Below are positions 8,988 through 18,700 of a stretch of 64,000 nt of DNA, in pieces. The stretch is from Saprospiraceae bacterium. GTDB lineage: Bacteria; Bacteroidota; Bacteroidia; Chitinophagales; Saprospiraceae. The notes beneath the pieces are model-generated. The model did not search any database, had not been told where the DNA came from, and saw only the letters and a program-made list of their open reading frames with translations. The stretch is taken from positions 48,531 to 112,530 of the forward strand of contig JAHDHL010000016.1 in NCBI GenBank assembly GCA_020631355.1, read 5' to 3'. The first letter of the stretch is position 1. Each line of letters opens with the position of its first letter. The translations under genes and the position numbers were made by a program.

Positions 8988-9880
8988 GTAAGCATAAATC
9001 AGGATTCGTCAATATCATCGGACGACCGAATGTAGGAAAGTCAACCCTAATGAATGCATTGGTTGGCGAAAGGATGTCCATCATTACGAACAAACCGCAA
9101 ACGACCCGCCATAGGATACTAGGAATTGTCAGTGATGATGATTACCAAGTGGTTTTTTCTGATACTCCGGGTATCGTCAGGGATCCCATTTACAAGATGC
9201 ATGAGAATATGAACAAATATGTCTGGTCTACTTTCGAGGATGCGGATGTGATGCTGTTCATGACCGAGCCGGGAGAAAAATATGATGAGGATGATCCGAT
9301 TATCAGCCGATTGCAAAAGGTAGAAGCACCATTGTTCCTAGTGGTGAATAAGACCGATGCAATGGAGCCTGTCGAAATATTGAAGTGGATACAATGGTGG
9401 AATGATAAGATTCCATTCAAGGAAACCATTCCCATCTCGGCATTGAATAAGACCAATACCGATACCTTATTCCAACTTATTTTGGATAATTTGGATGAGG
9501 GGCCTGTTTATTATCCTAAAGACCAATTAACCGATCGTCCCGAACGTTTTTTCGTCAGTGAGATCATCAGGGAGAAAATCCTTTTGTTGTATCGTGATGA
9601 GGTACCCTATTCCTGTGAGGTATTGATTGAATATTTTCAGGAACCCAAGGATAAAAAAGACGTAGTCAGGATTTCAGCAGCCATTTTCGTAATGAGAAAA
9701 ACCCAAAAATTCATCCTGATAGGTAAGGGCGGCAGCATGATTAAGAGATTGGGAACAGAAGCAAGAAAGGATATTGAAAAATTCCTGGGCCAGAAAGTAT
9801 TCTTGGAACTCATCGTCAAGATTAAGGAGAATTGGAGGGATGATGATAGAATGTTGAAACATTTTGGCTACGATAGGTAA
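8984..9880 (+). CDS. era: ribosome-assembly GTPase Era
   Basis: A 298-aa GTPase that binds the 3' end of 16S rRNA and assists 30S maturation. G1 is GRPNVGKST (13-21), the switch-I threonines are QTTRHRI, G3 is DTPG (about 60), G4 is NKTD (about 122), and a C-terminal KH domain carries GKGGSMIKRLGTEARKDIEK (from about 247). Length equals the usual 290-300 aa. Its ATG overlaps the cmk stop by 4 bp. Confidence 0.97.
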   Translation: MSKHKSGFVNIIGRPNVGKSTLMNALVGERMSIITNKPQTTRHRILGIVSDDDYQVVFSDTPGIVRDPIYKMHENMNKYVWSTFEDADVMLFMTEPGEKYDEDDPIISRLQKVEAPLFLVVNKTDAMEPVEILKWIQWWNDKIPFKETIPISALNKTNTDTLFQLILDNLDEGPVYYPKDQLTDRPERFFVSEIIREKILLLYRDEVPYSCEVLIEYFQEPKDKKDVVRISAAIFVMRKTQKFILIGKGGSMIKRLGTEARKDIEKFLGQKVFLELIVKIKENWRDDDRMLKHFGYDR

Positions 9881-9979
9881 TCCGTACCTCCATTCAATAT
9901 TGATTTCACATCCAGATATATTCACACCATTCTAAAATCGAATCAGAAATATCAATCTTATAGGACATTTGCACGGGCC

Positions 9980-10873
9980 ATGACCGATATGCCTATTTTT
10001 TCTAAGGGCTGGTATTTGGATGCTGTTTATGGAGAGGACTGGGATGTGGTCACCGTGGAGCGCAATAATGAAATTGTGGCTTCCCTCCCATTTGCCATCA
10101 AGAAAAAGGCATTCTTCAAATATATCTACCAACATTTTTTTACCCAAACATTAGGGCCCTACATCCGTCCCGATTTCCGAACGGCCAATCAGGAAGTCAA
10201 ATTGATGAAGGAACTTATCTCAAAACTACCCGAAGTGGATAGTTTCGACCAACATTTCCATTATTCCATCACGAATTGGCTTCCTTTCAAGTGGGAGGGA
10301 TATCAGCAAACAACATCCTATACTTATGTCATTGAGGATATTACCGATTTGATACGGGTATATAAGGGATTTTCCTCCAATTATAGGAATAAGATCAAGA
10401 AAGCAGAGCAGATTGTGGATGTAGTTTCGAATCGATCATTGGAGGATTTCTATGAAGTAGCCAAGATGACTTTCAATCGACAGGGAATGGATATGATTTA
10501 TGACTATGAATTCTTACAACAATTCGATAGTCGGCTCTATATGGAGAGTAGGAATAAGATTTTCTTTGCAGTGGATAAGGAAAATCGAATCCACTCCGTA
10601 TTATATCTTACACTAGGAGATGATACCGCATACCTGCACTTGGCTGGAGAGCATCCAGAATTACGGAAAAGTGGCGCTGGAATCCTATTGATTTGGGAAG
10701 CCATCAAGTACGCATCCCATGAGGAAAAATTGAAGAAGTTTGATTTTCAGGGTAGTGTCATTCCCCAGGTGGAAAGAGTCAGGAGAGCATGTGGAGCCAT
10801 ACAGAAACCCTATTCACGGGTTTGGAAACATCACTCTAGGGCATTCAGGATTATGAAAGGGTTGCGGGGGTAA
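9980..10873 (+). CDS. GNAT/FemAB-like acyltransferase
   Basis: A 297-aa soluble protein of the FemAB-like GNAT fold (Acetyltransf_6/BioF2-like). Features are a duplicated GNAT layout: an N-terminal half with DVVTVERNNEIVASLPFAIK, and a C-terminal half with a basic FSSNYRNKIKKAEQ helix, IFFAVDKENRIHSVLYLTLG, then TAYLHLAGEHPELRKSGAGI and KKFDFQGSVIPQVERVRRAC. The last string (D-F-x-G-S with a following aromatic/Gly) is typical of this family, whose members transfer acyl or aminoacyl groups during polysaccharide or lipid synthesis. Substrate unknown. It ends in a hairpin shared with the convergent NYN gene. Confidence 0.75.
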   Translation: MTDMPIFSKGWYLDAVYGEDWDVVTVERNNEIVASLPFAIKKKAFFKYIYQHFFTQTLGPYIRPDFRTANQEVKLMKELISKLPEVDSFDQHFHYSITNWLPFKWEGYQQTTSYTYVIEDITDLIRVYKGFSSNYRNKIKKAEQIVDVVSNRSLEDFYEVAKMTFNRQGMDMIYDYEFLQQFDSRLYMESRNKIFFAVDKENRIHSVLYLTLGDDTAYLHLAGEHPELRKSGAGILLIWEAIKYASHEEKLKKFDFQGSVIPQVERVRRACGAIQKPYSRVWKHHSRAFRIMKGLRG

Positions 10874-10874
10874 T

Positions 10875-10937
10875 AAAAAAACAGAGGATTTGGAATGTGT
10901 GGAGATGATTCTCCAAATCCCCTGTGGTTTTTTTCTT
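10875..10937. terminator. bidirectional terminator between convergent genes
   Basis: An A-tract (10875-10881), stem GGATTTGGA (10886-10894) pairing with TCCAAATCC (10912-10920), imperfect outer pairing CAG/CTG, then a T-tract (10928-10937). The A-tract/T-tract symmetry allows use from both strands; it sits between the acyltransferase and NYN stop codons. Confidence 0.75.
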
Positions 10938-11684
10938 TTAGAAAATGAACTTGATGTTCTTGGCAAGAACACCTTTCTCATTCGTATCCAAGTCGAATTC
11001 ATAAATACCCTCGTGCTTGGGAGGATATCCGTTAGGCAATTCGCTGAAATGGAAAAAGGCTGGTTGGTAATTGTAGTCCAAGTCCATGTATCGGAAGAAA
11101 CCGAATGTATGCTTGAACTGAATCTCATAACAAACCCCTCTTACCCTGGAACCAATCTGACCCCAGTATTCAGATTCTTGATCATCCATAGGAATCAGGT
11201 TCGGTACTACGAAACCGGATGTGAATGAATCAGCTTCATGGACTAGGTCCCTGGCTACATTCTTGAATCCCATTACCTCGACACGCACACCCATGTCTTG
11301 AATGGCTCTGATTACCCTTTTGAAATCACCATCACCTGTAAGGATAATCACCTTATCCAAGTTTTTGGCTTGGGTTACCACATCAATGGCCATGTCCAAA
11401 TCTGCATTGGCACGCGTATATTCCTCCCCGTCGTCCCCGACGAACCTACGGATGTTCTTGATTACGATTTTGTAACCAAAATTACGCAGGATAGAGAAAT
11501 AGTTCTGTTGCCTGTTTCTGTAGATAGGGTCTTCTTTGGCTCTCTCTTTGTCGTATGCTAGGTATGTGGTGAGTCTTGTTGGAGGAGTATCCCCGAGACA
11601 AAATTCTTTCAAAATGTCATACCGCATTGCATAGCCGCCACTTAAGCTGATGTTTGAGGCATCAACATAAATTCCAATCTTCAT
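10938..11684 (-). CDS. NYN-domain (LabA/DUF88-like) protein
   Basis: A 248-aa protein with a PIN-like NYN nuclease fold. The acidic residues expected for metal-dependent RNase activity are present: IGIYVDASNIS near the N terminus (Asp8), ANADLDMAIDVVTQAKNLDK in the middle and VIILTGDGDFKRVIRAIQDM, followed by the strand VRVEVMGF. The C-terminal 80 residues lack a recognisable domain but have an aromatic beta pattern (FGFFRYMDLDYNYQPAFFHF). NYN proteins are thought to act in RNA processing; a specific target is not known. The gene has a 358-bp leader in front of it. Confidence 0.85.
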   Translation of the reverse strand: MKIGIYVDASNISLSGGYAMRYDILKEFCLGDTPPTRLTTYLAYDKERAKEDPIYRNRQQNYFSILRNFGYKIVIKNIRRFVGDDGEEYTRANADLDMAIDVVTQAKNLDKVIILTGDGDFKRVIRAIQDMGVRVEVMGFKNVARDLVHEADSFTSGFVVPNLIPMDDQESEYWGQIGSRVRGVCYEIQFKHTFGFFRYMDLDYNYQPAFFHFSELPNGYPPKHEGIYEFDLDTNEKGVLAKNIKFIF

Positions 11685-12042
11685 TTTGTTAATTAATTAA
11701 GTAAGTTCTAATCATCTCCTTTGGGATGATCCTTAAAATAGTTCATAATTTCATAAAAGCATAAACAACTATAATCTGCCTTAGAGCAAATCGGGGAGTA
11801 GTCATTCATGTTTTTGGTGAAATTGGCTTTCAATAATTCAAATTAATAAGAGTGGGTAGCCCTAATTGAAATATTGAAAAGTCGTTTTGGTGAGTAAACA
11901 TTGAGTTTCCGCAAAGAAACGAAGAATCTTCCTAAAGTGCCAACATTTCAACAAATTAGAACGTATTAAACAATTATGAACCCAGCAATTTTTGCAAGAT
12001 AGGCGGCTAAAACGACTTTATGTGGCATTCCTGTGAAAGGAC
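11685..12042. other. intergenic region upstream of the NYN gene
   Basis: AT-rich 358-bp gap. Contents seen: a candidate 33-codon frame on the minus strand (11708-11809), an imperfect hairpin ATCATC/GATGAT within its 3' end (11711-11730), and the sequence AAACGAC in inverted orientation at the left and right sides of the gap. No tRNA, terminator or recognisable promoter was found. Confidence 0.4.
11708..11809 (-). CDS. possible 33-aa leader or micro-protein
   Basis: A minus-strand frame starting ATG at 11809 encodes 33 residues beginning MNDYSPICSKADYSCLCFYE and ending KDHPKGDD, with stop TAG 23 bp before the NYN start. It has three cysteines, a balanced composition and a soluble C terminus, which is better than random for AT-rich spacer DNA. 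No family is recognised. It could equally be chance. Confidence 0.25.
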   Translation of the reverse strand: MNDYSPICSKADYSCLCFYEIMNYFKDHPKGDD

Positions 12043-12771
12043 TTAAAAAGCATTACCTGATATCCATTTTTTAACAAATTCGGGGTCGTGACTCAGGCTT
12101 CCCAGTACACGGTAGGAGGACGCTTCCAGCACCAAACTATCCGAAGCTCGTTCTTCTACAACCTGCCACGGATTCCGACCACTGGCGTGGACAAAATATA
12201 TCTCATCACCATCGTTTACGATGAATCCCGTATGGGTATCCAATCCCACGACATAGATTCCTTTTCCTTGGAATCTCACATCATCCAAAAAGCGATTCAG
12301 TGTTTGGTTGGAATATCTCTTGATGTATTTTTCTTGTACGAGATTCTTAATCATATTCTCGGAAGCCATTTTGGCAAGTCCGTTCCGATTGATTTTACAA
12401 CCCATATCTTCCAGAAGTGTGGTAACAAAATATCCACAGGCAATTTCACCTTTTCCGGGAACATGGGTTTGTCCATAAAAATCATATGAAGTCCCCAACC
12501 AAAAATTAAATAAATCATCATTCAATGCATCAAAAAAATAAGTTCTGGCCCTTTTTTCAGTATGTGTTTTGTTAGAATTGATATGGTATTCTTCCGAAAA
12601 TGCATGCTGGGCCAGCGTAATTTTTTTCAATGATTCCTCGTAGGCTTTCGGAGTAAAATAGATTTCATGATACCCGGGTAATCCCGGGAAAAATCTACAG
12701 GCATACAAATAGAAAAGAAGGAATAGGATTCCAATCAAAAAAACGAAAATATATTTTTTGAGTCCTGACAT
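12043..12771 (-). CDS. membrane-anchored papain-fold-like (NlpC/P60-type) protein
   Basis: A 242-aa protein with one N-terminal transmembrane segment (KYIFVFLIGILFLLFYLYAC). The rest is extracytoplasmic and shows a plausible Cys/His catalytic pair: C112 in GEIACGYFVTTLLEDMG and H180 in GLDTHTGFIVNDGDEIYFVH (H195 follows). This order, Cys on a helix after a Gly-containing loop and His on a strand, is that of NlpC/P60 and CHAP peptidases that cleave peptidoglycan peptides. Identity is by pattern only. It begins 4 bp after the ruvB stop and is probably co-transcribed with it. Confidence 0.6.
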   Translation of the reverse strand: MSGLKKYIFVFLIGILFLLFYLYACRFFPGLPGYHEIYFTPKAYEESLKKITLAQHAFSEEYHINSNKTHTEKRARTYFFDALNDDLFNFWLGTSYDFYGQTHVPGKGEIACGYFVTTLLEDMGCKINRNGLAKMASENMIKNLVQEKYIKRYSNQTLNRFLDDVRFQGKGIYVVGLDTHTGFIVNDGDEIYFVHASGRNPWQVVEERASDSLVLEASSYRVLGSLSHDPEFVKKWISGNAF

Positions 12772-12775
12772 TTTC

Positions 12776-13798
12776 TTAGAACAAACGACCCATTTGGGTA
12801 GGTGGAACGATGCCTAAATGTTCATAAGCCTTTTGGGTAACTTCCCTTCCTCTTGGAGTTCTTTGGATATATCCTTCCATGATGAGGAAAGGCTCGTGTA
12901 CTTCCTCGATGGTGCCGGATTCCTCACCTACTGCTGTAGCAATTGTAGTGATTCCCACAGGGCCTCCCTTGAATTTATTGATAATTGTTGTAAGAATTCT
13001 GTTGTCCATTTCATCCAGTCCGCCCTCGTCCACATTCAGGGCTTCCAGGCCATATTTGGCAATTTCCAAATCTATCCTACCATTTCCCTTTACCTGGGCA
13101 AAATCCCGGATTCTTCTAAGCAAAGCATTGGCAATCCTAGGAGTGCCTCGACTTCTTCTTGCAATCTCATTGGCGCCATCATCATCAATAGGAACATTCA
13201 GTATGGCTGAAGAACGTTTGATGATTTTTTGCAAGGTATTGACATCATAGTAATCCAAAAGGAAAGTAATGCCGAATCGGGCCCTCATGGGAGCAGTGAG
13301 CAAACCCATTCTTGTAGTAGCACCCACCAAAGTGAATGGATTCAGATTGATTTGTATACTACGCGCATTGGGTCCCGTATCAATCATGATGTCAATCCTG
13401 TAATCCTCCATGGCGGAATAGAGATATTCTTCCACGACATTATTCAGACGGTGTATTTCATCTATGAATAACACATCCCCCTCACCCAAATTGGTTAATA
13501 AACCTGCCAGGTCACCCGGTTTTTCCAAAACGGGACCCGAAGTCATTTTCATTTCGGCTTCCATCTCATTGGCAATGATGTGGGATAGGGTGGTCTTACC
13601 CAATCCCGGAGGGCCATGTAGTAAGACATGGTCCAAAGCCTCATCCCTCATTTTGGCAGCCCTGATGAAGACATCCAGATTTTCAACAATTTTGGGTTGG
13701 CCACTGAAATCACCCAATGATTTCGGCCTTAATGCTTTTTCAACCTGAAAATCTTCATTCGAAAAATTATCCGTATTGGGATTTAAATTTGGATTCAT
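12776..13798 (-). CDS. ruvB: Holliday junction branch migration ATPase RuvB
   Basis: A 340-aa AAA+ motor that drives RuvA-bound Holliday junctions. Walker A is GPPGLGKTT (62-70), Walker B FIDEIH (111-116), sensor 1 GATTR (159-163), the arginine finger lies in MRARFG (171-176), and the winged-helix end carries RTPRGREVT. Length matches the family. It heads a two-gene unit with the membrane-anchored Cys/His protein; ruvA and ruvC are not nearby. Confidence 0.97.
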   Translation of the reverse strand: MNPNLNPNTDNFSNEDFQVEKALRPKSLGDFSGQPKIVENLDVFIRAAKMRDEALDHVLLHGPPGLGKTTLSHIIANEMEAEMKMTSGPVLEKPGDLAGLLTNLGEGDVLFIDEIHRLNNVVEEYLYSAMEDYRIDIMIDTGPNARSIQINLNPFTLVGATTRMGLLTAPMRARFGITFLLDYYDVNTLQKIIKRSSAILNVPIDDDGANEIARRSRGTPRIANALLRRIRDFAQVKGNGRIDLEIAKYGLEALNVDEGGLDEMDNRILTTIINKFKGGPVGITTIATAVGEESGTIEEVHEPFLIMEGYIQRTPRGREVTQKAYEHLGIVPPTQMGRLF

Positions 13799-13858
13799 AA
13801 ATGGTTTTATTCAAAAGGATGTATCGAGAATGAATATCAAAAAATAATAAACATCATC

Positions 13859-14215
13859 TTAATCAACCTTACCCTTTAGTGGTTGGCCTTCCTTGATAAC
13901 TTCAAAACAAGTTATATTGGCAATAGTTCCTTTCATACAATTCGAAACCATACTCTTGGCTTCATAACTGATGCTTACTTTCTCGGCGTTTTTCAATATT
14001 TCCCTATCCACCCCACTAGACGGATTGACAAAAGTACCGTCTTCCAATTTCAGCAAAATGGAACAACCACTCAGTCCGGTAAAGTCCATGACAGTCGCTT
14101 CGAACTCGCAGGAATTAGCTCCTTTTTTCTTGGATGCATCCTTGTTTCCCTTGCAGGAAAAAGCTAGGAATGAAATGGATAAAAGAACAGATAAAATGAA
14201 CACAAAATTTTTCAT
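13859..14215 (-). CDS. small putative lipoprotein
   Basis: A 118-aa exported protein with a lipoprotein signal [20 protein letters not shown] followed by C (lipobox AFSC), then a Lys/Gly/Asn linker and a compact domain with [20 protein letters not shown] and [20 protein letters not shown]. Three further cysteines may form disulfides. The G-L-x-G-C-x-x-L-L-x-L-x-D-G pattern occurs in short Bacteroidota lipoproteins of unknown role. It is divergent from icd, which starts 105 bp away. Confidence 0.7.
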   Translation of the reverse strand: MKNFVFILSVLLSISFLAFSCKGNKDASKKKGANSCEFEATVMDFTGLSGCSILLKLEDGTFVNPSSGVDREILKNAEKVSISYEAKSMVSNCMKGTIANITCFEVIKEGQPLKGKVD

Positions 14216-14238
14216 ATCCTTATTATATATATTATTTG

Positions 14239-14246
14239 TATTTTTG
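14239..14246 (+). promoter_or_regulatory. candidate -7 element for icd
   Basis: TATTTTTG fits the Bacteroidota -7 consensus TAnnTTTG and is followed by GCAGCG. No convincing -33 TTG sits 19-21 bp upstream, so the assignment is tentative. It would give a leader of about 70 nt. Confidence 0.4.
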
Positions 14247-14320
14247 CAGCGTTTTTTAGGATTTTCCTAAATATTTATTCATATAATCTGCAAGTTCGGA
14301 AAATAAAATCAGTCTTTGAT

Positions 14321-15589
14321 ATGAGCGGAAAAAAAATTACCCTTACTAAGACGGGAAAACTGAGAGTACCTAATAATCCTGTAATTCCTTTCATCGAGGG
14401 AGACGGCATCGGTCCAGATATTTGGGCATCTGCCGTAAGGGTTTTCGATGCAGCTGTTGAGAAAGCTTATGATGGAAAGAGACAAGTTGTCTGGGAAGAG
14501 ATTTTGGCAGGTCAGAAAGCATTTGACCAAACCAAGAAATGGTTGCCAAAGAAAACATTGGATGCTATCAAGGAATACAAGGTAGCCATCAAAGGTCCTT
14601 TGACAACCCCAGTAGGTGGAGGTATTCGTTCATTGAACGTTGCACTTCGTCAGAAATTGGATTTGTATGCATGTGTACGCCCTGTACAGTATTTCGCAGG
14701 AGTACCTTCTCCATCAGTTCATCCTGAAAAGGTGGATATGGTCATCTTCCGTGAAAACACTGAGGATATTTATGCAGGTATCGAATTCTTAGCCGGTACA
14801 CCTGAGTTGAAGAAGTTGAAGTCATTCCTAGTTAAGGAAATGAAAGTTAAGGGTATTCGTTTCCCTAAGACCGTTTCATTGGGTGTCAAGCCTGTTTCCA
14901 TAGAGGGAACGGAGCGTTTGGTTCGTGCGGCTATCAAGTATGCCATCGAGAATAAGAAACCATCCGTTACTTTGGTACACAAGGGTAACATCATGAAATT
15001 TACTGAGGGTAAATTCAAGGAATGGGGTTACGAATTGGCTGAAAGGGAATTCGGAAGAAAAGTATTCACTTGGGCTCAATACGACAGAATCGCTGCTGAG
15101 AAAGGTAAGGATGCTGCCAATAAGGCACAGGCTAAGGCTTTGGAAAAAGGTAAGATCCTTATCAAGGATTCCATTGCTGATGCATTCCTACAACAAATTC
15201 AGACTCGTCCAGCTGAGTATTCCGTAATCGCTACATTGAACCTGAACGGTGACTACATCTCTGATGCACTTGCAGCAATGGTAGGTGGTATCGGTATCGC
15301 TCCGGGTGCGAATATCAATTATGCAACAGGATTGGCGTTGTTCGAGGCTACTCACGGTACTGCTCCTAAGTATGCGGGACAGGACAAGGTGAACCCAAGT
15401 TCAGTTATCCTTTCTGGTGAAATGATGTTCCGTTACATGGGATGGCATGAGGCTGCTGATTTGATTCTTAAAGGAATTGATGGAGCAATCGGAAGTAAGA
15501 GAGTAACATATGATTTCCACCGTTTGATGGAAAGAGCGAAGTTGTTGAAGTGTTCTGAGTTCGGTACAGAAATCATCAATAACATGTAA
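14321..15589 (+). CDS. icd: NADP-dependent isocitrate dehydrogenase
   Basis: A 422-aa TCA-cycle enzyme converting isocitrate + NADP+ to 2-oxoglutarate + CO2 + NADPH. The E. coli-type signature is present: [10 protein letters not shown] near the N terminus, [20 protein letters not shown] (isocitrate-binding Ser and Arg), [26 protein letters not shown], and [20 protein letters not shown] with metal-binding Asp residues. [19 protein letters not shown] near the C terminus fits NADP use. The gene is flanked by a strong terminator and appears monocistronic. Confidence 0.95.
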   Translation: MSGKKITLTKTGKLRVPNNPVIPFIEGDGIGPDIWASAVRVFDAAVEKAYDGKRQVVWEEILAGQKAFDQTKKWLPKKTLDAIKEYKVAIKGPLTTPVGGGIRSLNVALRQKLDLYACVRPVQYFAGVPSPSVHPEKVDMVIFRENTEDIYAGIEFLAGTPELKKLKSFLVKEMKVKGIRFPKTVSLGVKPVSIEGTERLVRAAIKYAIENKKPSVTLVHKGNIMKFTEGKFKEWGYELAEREFGRKVFTWAQYDRIAAEKGKDAANKAQAKALEKGKILIKDSIADAFLQQIQTRPAEYSVIATLNLNGDYISDALAAMVGGIGIAPGANINYATGLALFEATHGTAPKYAGQDKVNPSSVILSGEMMFRYMGWHEAADLILKGIDGAIGSKRVTYDFHRLMERAKLLKCSEFGTEIINNM

Positions 15590-15612
15590 TCCATTCTTTG
15601 GATGACATAATT

Positions 15613-15646
15613 AAAAGCCCAAGGTATTTGCCTTGGGCTTTTCTAT
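15613..15646 (+). terminator. rho-independent terminator of icd
   Basis: A perfect 12-bp stem AAAAGCCCAAGG / CCTTGGGCTTTT around the loop TATTTG, 23 bp after the icd stop, ending in a T-rich tract. Confidence 0.9.
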
Positions 15647-15795
15647 TGGGCAAGGTCAGTAAGACACGAAAGGTCAGGGATTAAACATACCCAACGGGTT
15701 TCTGTTAAAGGTATGTCCTATAAGACGTAACAAAATCCCTATTGACGTTGGATTTTTATATGTTTGTAAAAATATTATCTTATTCAATAATGTGT

Positions 15796-18700
15796 ATGAA
15801 TACAATAAAACTAAGAATGAGAAAACTCCTATCCTTAATTTTCCTATTAAGTATCAGCTGGTATTCCCAAGCGCAGGAATGTGCGACTTGGACGGAAGGC
15901 TGTACAAACGATGGAGGCTATGAATGGGTCATCACACTAGCACCCGGAGCATCCATCAATTTTGGTACCATGACTCCTACTGATGCATGGACAATGACAC
16001 AAACCGGAACCAATCCGGAAGTATGGACCGTATACGGGGTTGATCCCAACCCAGGGGACATCCTTGATTTTGCCATTGGTTCTTGGAGTGTGTCAGGTCC
16101 GGATTGTAACACCCAGAATTTTGCCGTTGGTGTGGATTGTCTGATTGATAATTGTCCCAATTGTGCAAGTCCTGCGTGTAGCATTACCGCATCTACTCCC
16201 TCGAATGTAGTTTGTGATGATAATGGTACGCCAAGTGATCCGAGTGATGACACTTTCACTTTTGAACTCTTGGTTAATCAGAGCTTAGGCAGTGCTTCCT
16301 GGACAGCTAATGATCCGGCAGCTACTTCAGGAAACTACGGTGTCCTAACGGCATTCGGACCTTTCCTTATTGCTGATGGAGCAGTAAACCTTACCATTAC
16401 GGATGATACCAACGCAGGTTGTACGACTACAGTCAGTGTCAATCCTCCGGCTGCTTGTTCCAATGACACTTCATGTGATATTACCATTACGGCAGTAACG
16501 GCTGGAGCTTGTAATAACCAAGGAACGCCCCTTGACCCTACAGATGATACTTTCGAAGTAACTGTGAACGCAACGGTAATCAATGGAGGCGCCATGAACC
16601 AATTCCAAGTATTGGAGGGAACCAATATATTGGATACTTTCGATTATGATGTAGGCGGAATCATTACGATTCCATCCGATGGTAATACATACACCCTTAC
16701 ATTCATTGACCTGGATGATGAGAATTGCATAGAAACAACTACTATTTCTCAGGACCCTTGTTGTGAATTGGATGTTGAGACCATGATTTTCCCGGTTACC
16801 AGCTCAGGTGCGACCAATGGAGAAATCAAGCTATGTATCAATAGTGGCGATGGTCCATTCAATATCAGTATTAGTCCGAGTGTGAATGAATCCATTTATG
16901 AAGTGCCGGGAGGTTGCCTGCATAACTATATCATAGCAGGATTGCCAGAGGGTGACTACACCATCACAATAGAAGATGCCAATACTTGTAGTTTTACTTC
17001 TGGTACACTAACTGTCGGTCAGCCTGATTGTACGGGCTTCATGCTTTCTGAAATCTCAGGAACACCCGTGAGTTGTGCCGGCGCTGAAGATGGAACCATG
17101 AGTGTTACGCTATTTGACCAAGGCGATGCCACATCCATAACAGTTGATCCAGGTAATGGTCAGGCACCTGTTACTTTCAACGATTTGGACCAACCCATCG
17201 AATTGACAGGTTTGCCACAGGGTTCCTATGATGTAGCATTGTTTGATAATAATGGTTGTGAGGTGACCTACCTATTTAATCCCGTAGTGATTTCAGGACC
17301 AGATCCACTTGTGGTGACAGAAACCACAACAGATGTAACCACCGTAGGTGGTACAGATGGTTCTGTACAAATTTGCGTTGGAGGAGGTAATGGCGGATAT
17401 GCTGTTACAGTAGATCCGGCAGTAGGTACAGTCGCCAATAACCAAGGTACATGCCCGGATGATGGTTTCCTTGTCTCCGATCTTCCTGCAGGCAATTATG
17501 AAATTGTTGTTGCTGATGCGAATGGATGTGCGGATACCTTATTGATTATCGTCAATGATCCGGATTGTTCCCTTGATTTGAATTCTACTGAATTCAATGG
17601 CCCGGATTGCGGAGGTGATTTGGCGGGTTCGATTATGTTTGATTTGAATTCAGGAAATTATCCTTATACGATTACTGCAACGAATACCAATGGTGAAACA
17701 TTCAATTCTGTAACTGAATTCGGTGTTGTAACATTGGATGGTCTTCCGACTGGAACTTATGATATCCTTTTGGAAGATGGGAATGGTTGTCAATTCAGTT
17801 ATAATAATATACCACTTGATGGACCATCTGAAATGACATTGGATACATATATCCAGAATGTTTCAGATAATGGACAGAATAATGGAGCTGTTGATTTATG
17901 TATCAACGGAGGAAATGGTGGGCCATATACCATTAATATTTCTCCTAATGTCGGTACGCTTCTGGATAATGGTACAACTTCCGAATGTGATGGTTCTTTC
18001 AGCATGGAAGATTTGACAGCCGGAGTTTATGATATTACGGTTACGGATAATGAGGGCTGTCCACAGACATTCCAAGTAGAAGTATTGGAACCCTCATGTG
18101 CTACTTTTACTATCGACCAGGTTATGATTGATAGTGTTTCTTGTTATGGTGCCAATGATGGTTCTGTAACGATAGAACTGGATGGTGGGGTAGCTCCATT
18201 CACTTATGAAATCCAAGGTTTACAAACCGTAACCACCAATGATAATACCTATACATTCAATGGTTTGGATGATGGTGAATATCAGGTATTCGTTACGGAT
18301 GCCAATGGTTGTTTTGCACCATATACCATTCCTGTTGAATTATTCGAACCAGACCCATTGAGTACGGTTATTGCAATTATCCCGCCTTGTGCTGGCGAAA
18401 GCAATGGTGTGATTTGCCTTGTTCCCCAACAAGGAACTCCTGATTACATGTATAATGTAGTGAACTCCGACCAAGAGGACCAAGTAGTCATTGATGGCCC
18501 GAGTCCTGAATGTGTAGGGGAATTCCATTTGAATAATGTGGAGGCAGGAGTTTACCATGTAGAATTGATTGATGCCAACGGATGTATTGCACATACGATA
18601 ACCCAAGTTGCTGAGGTGACCATAGGTATATCAGGTGATGTTGATAACGATTGTTCCAATGTGGATGTTGGAGGGGTGGATATCAATTTTGGCGGTGGAA

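Noticed and set aside
6003-9880. Possible defence island because of the SF1 helicase
   Set aside because: The helicase has the full UvrD/PcrA layout with Tudor-like end and sits with cmk and era; housekeeping context, no nuclease partner.
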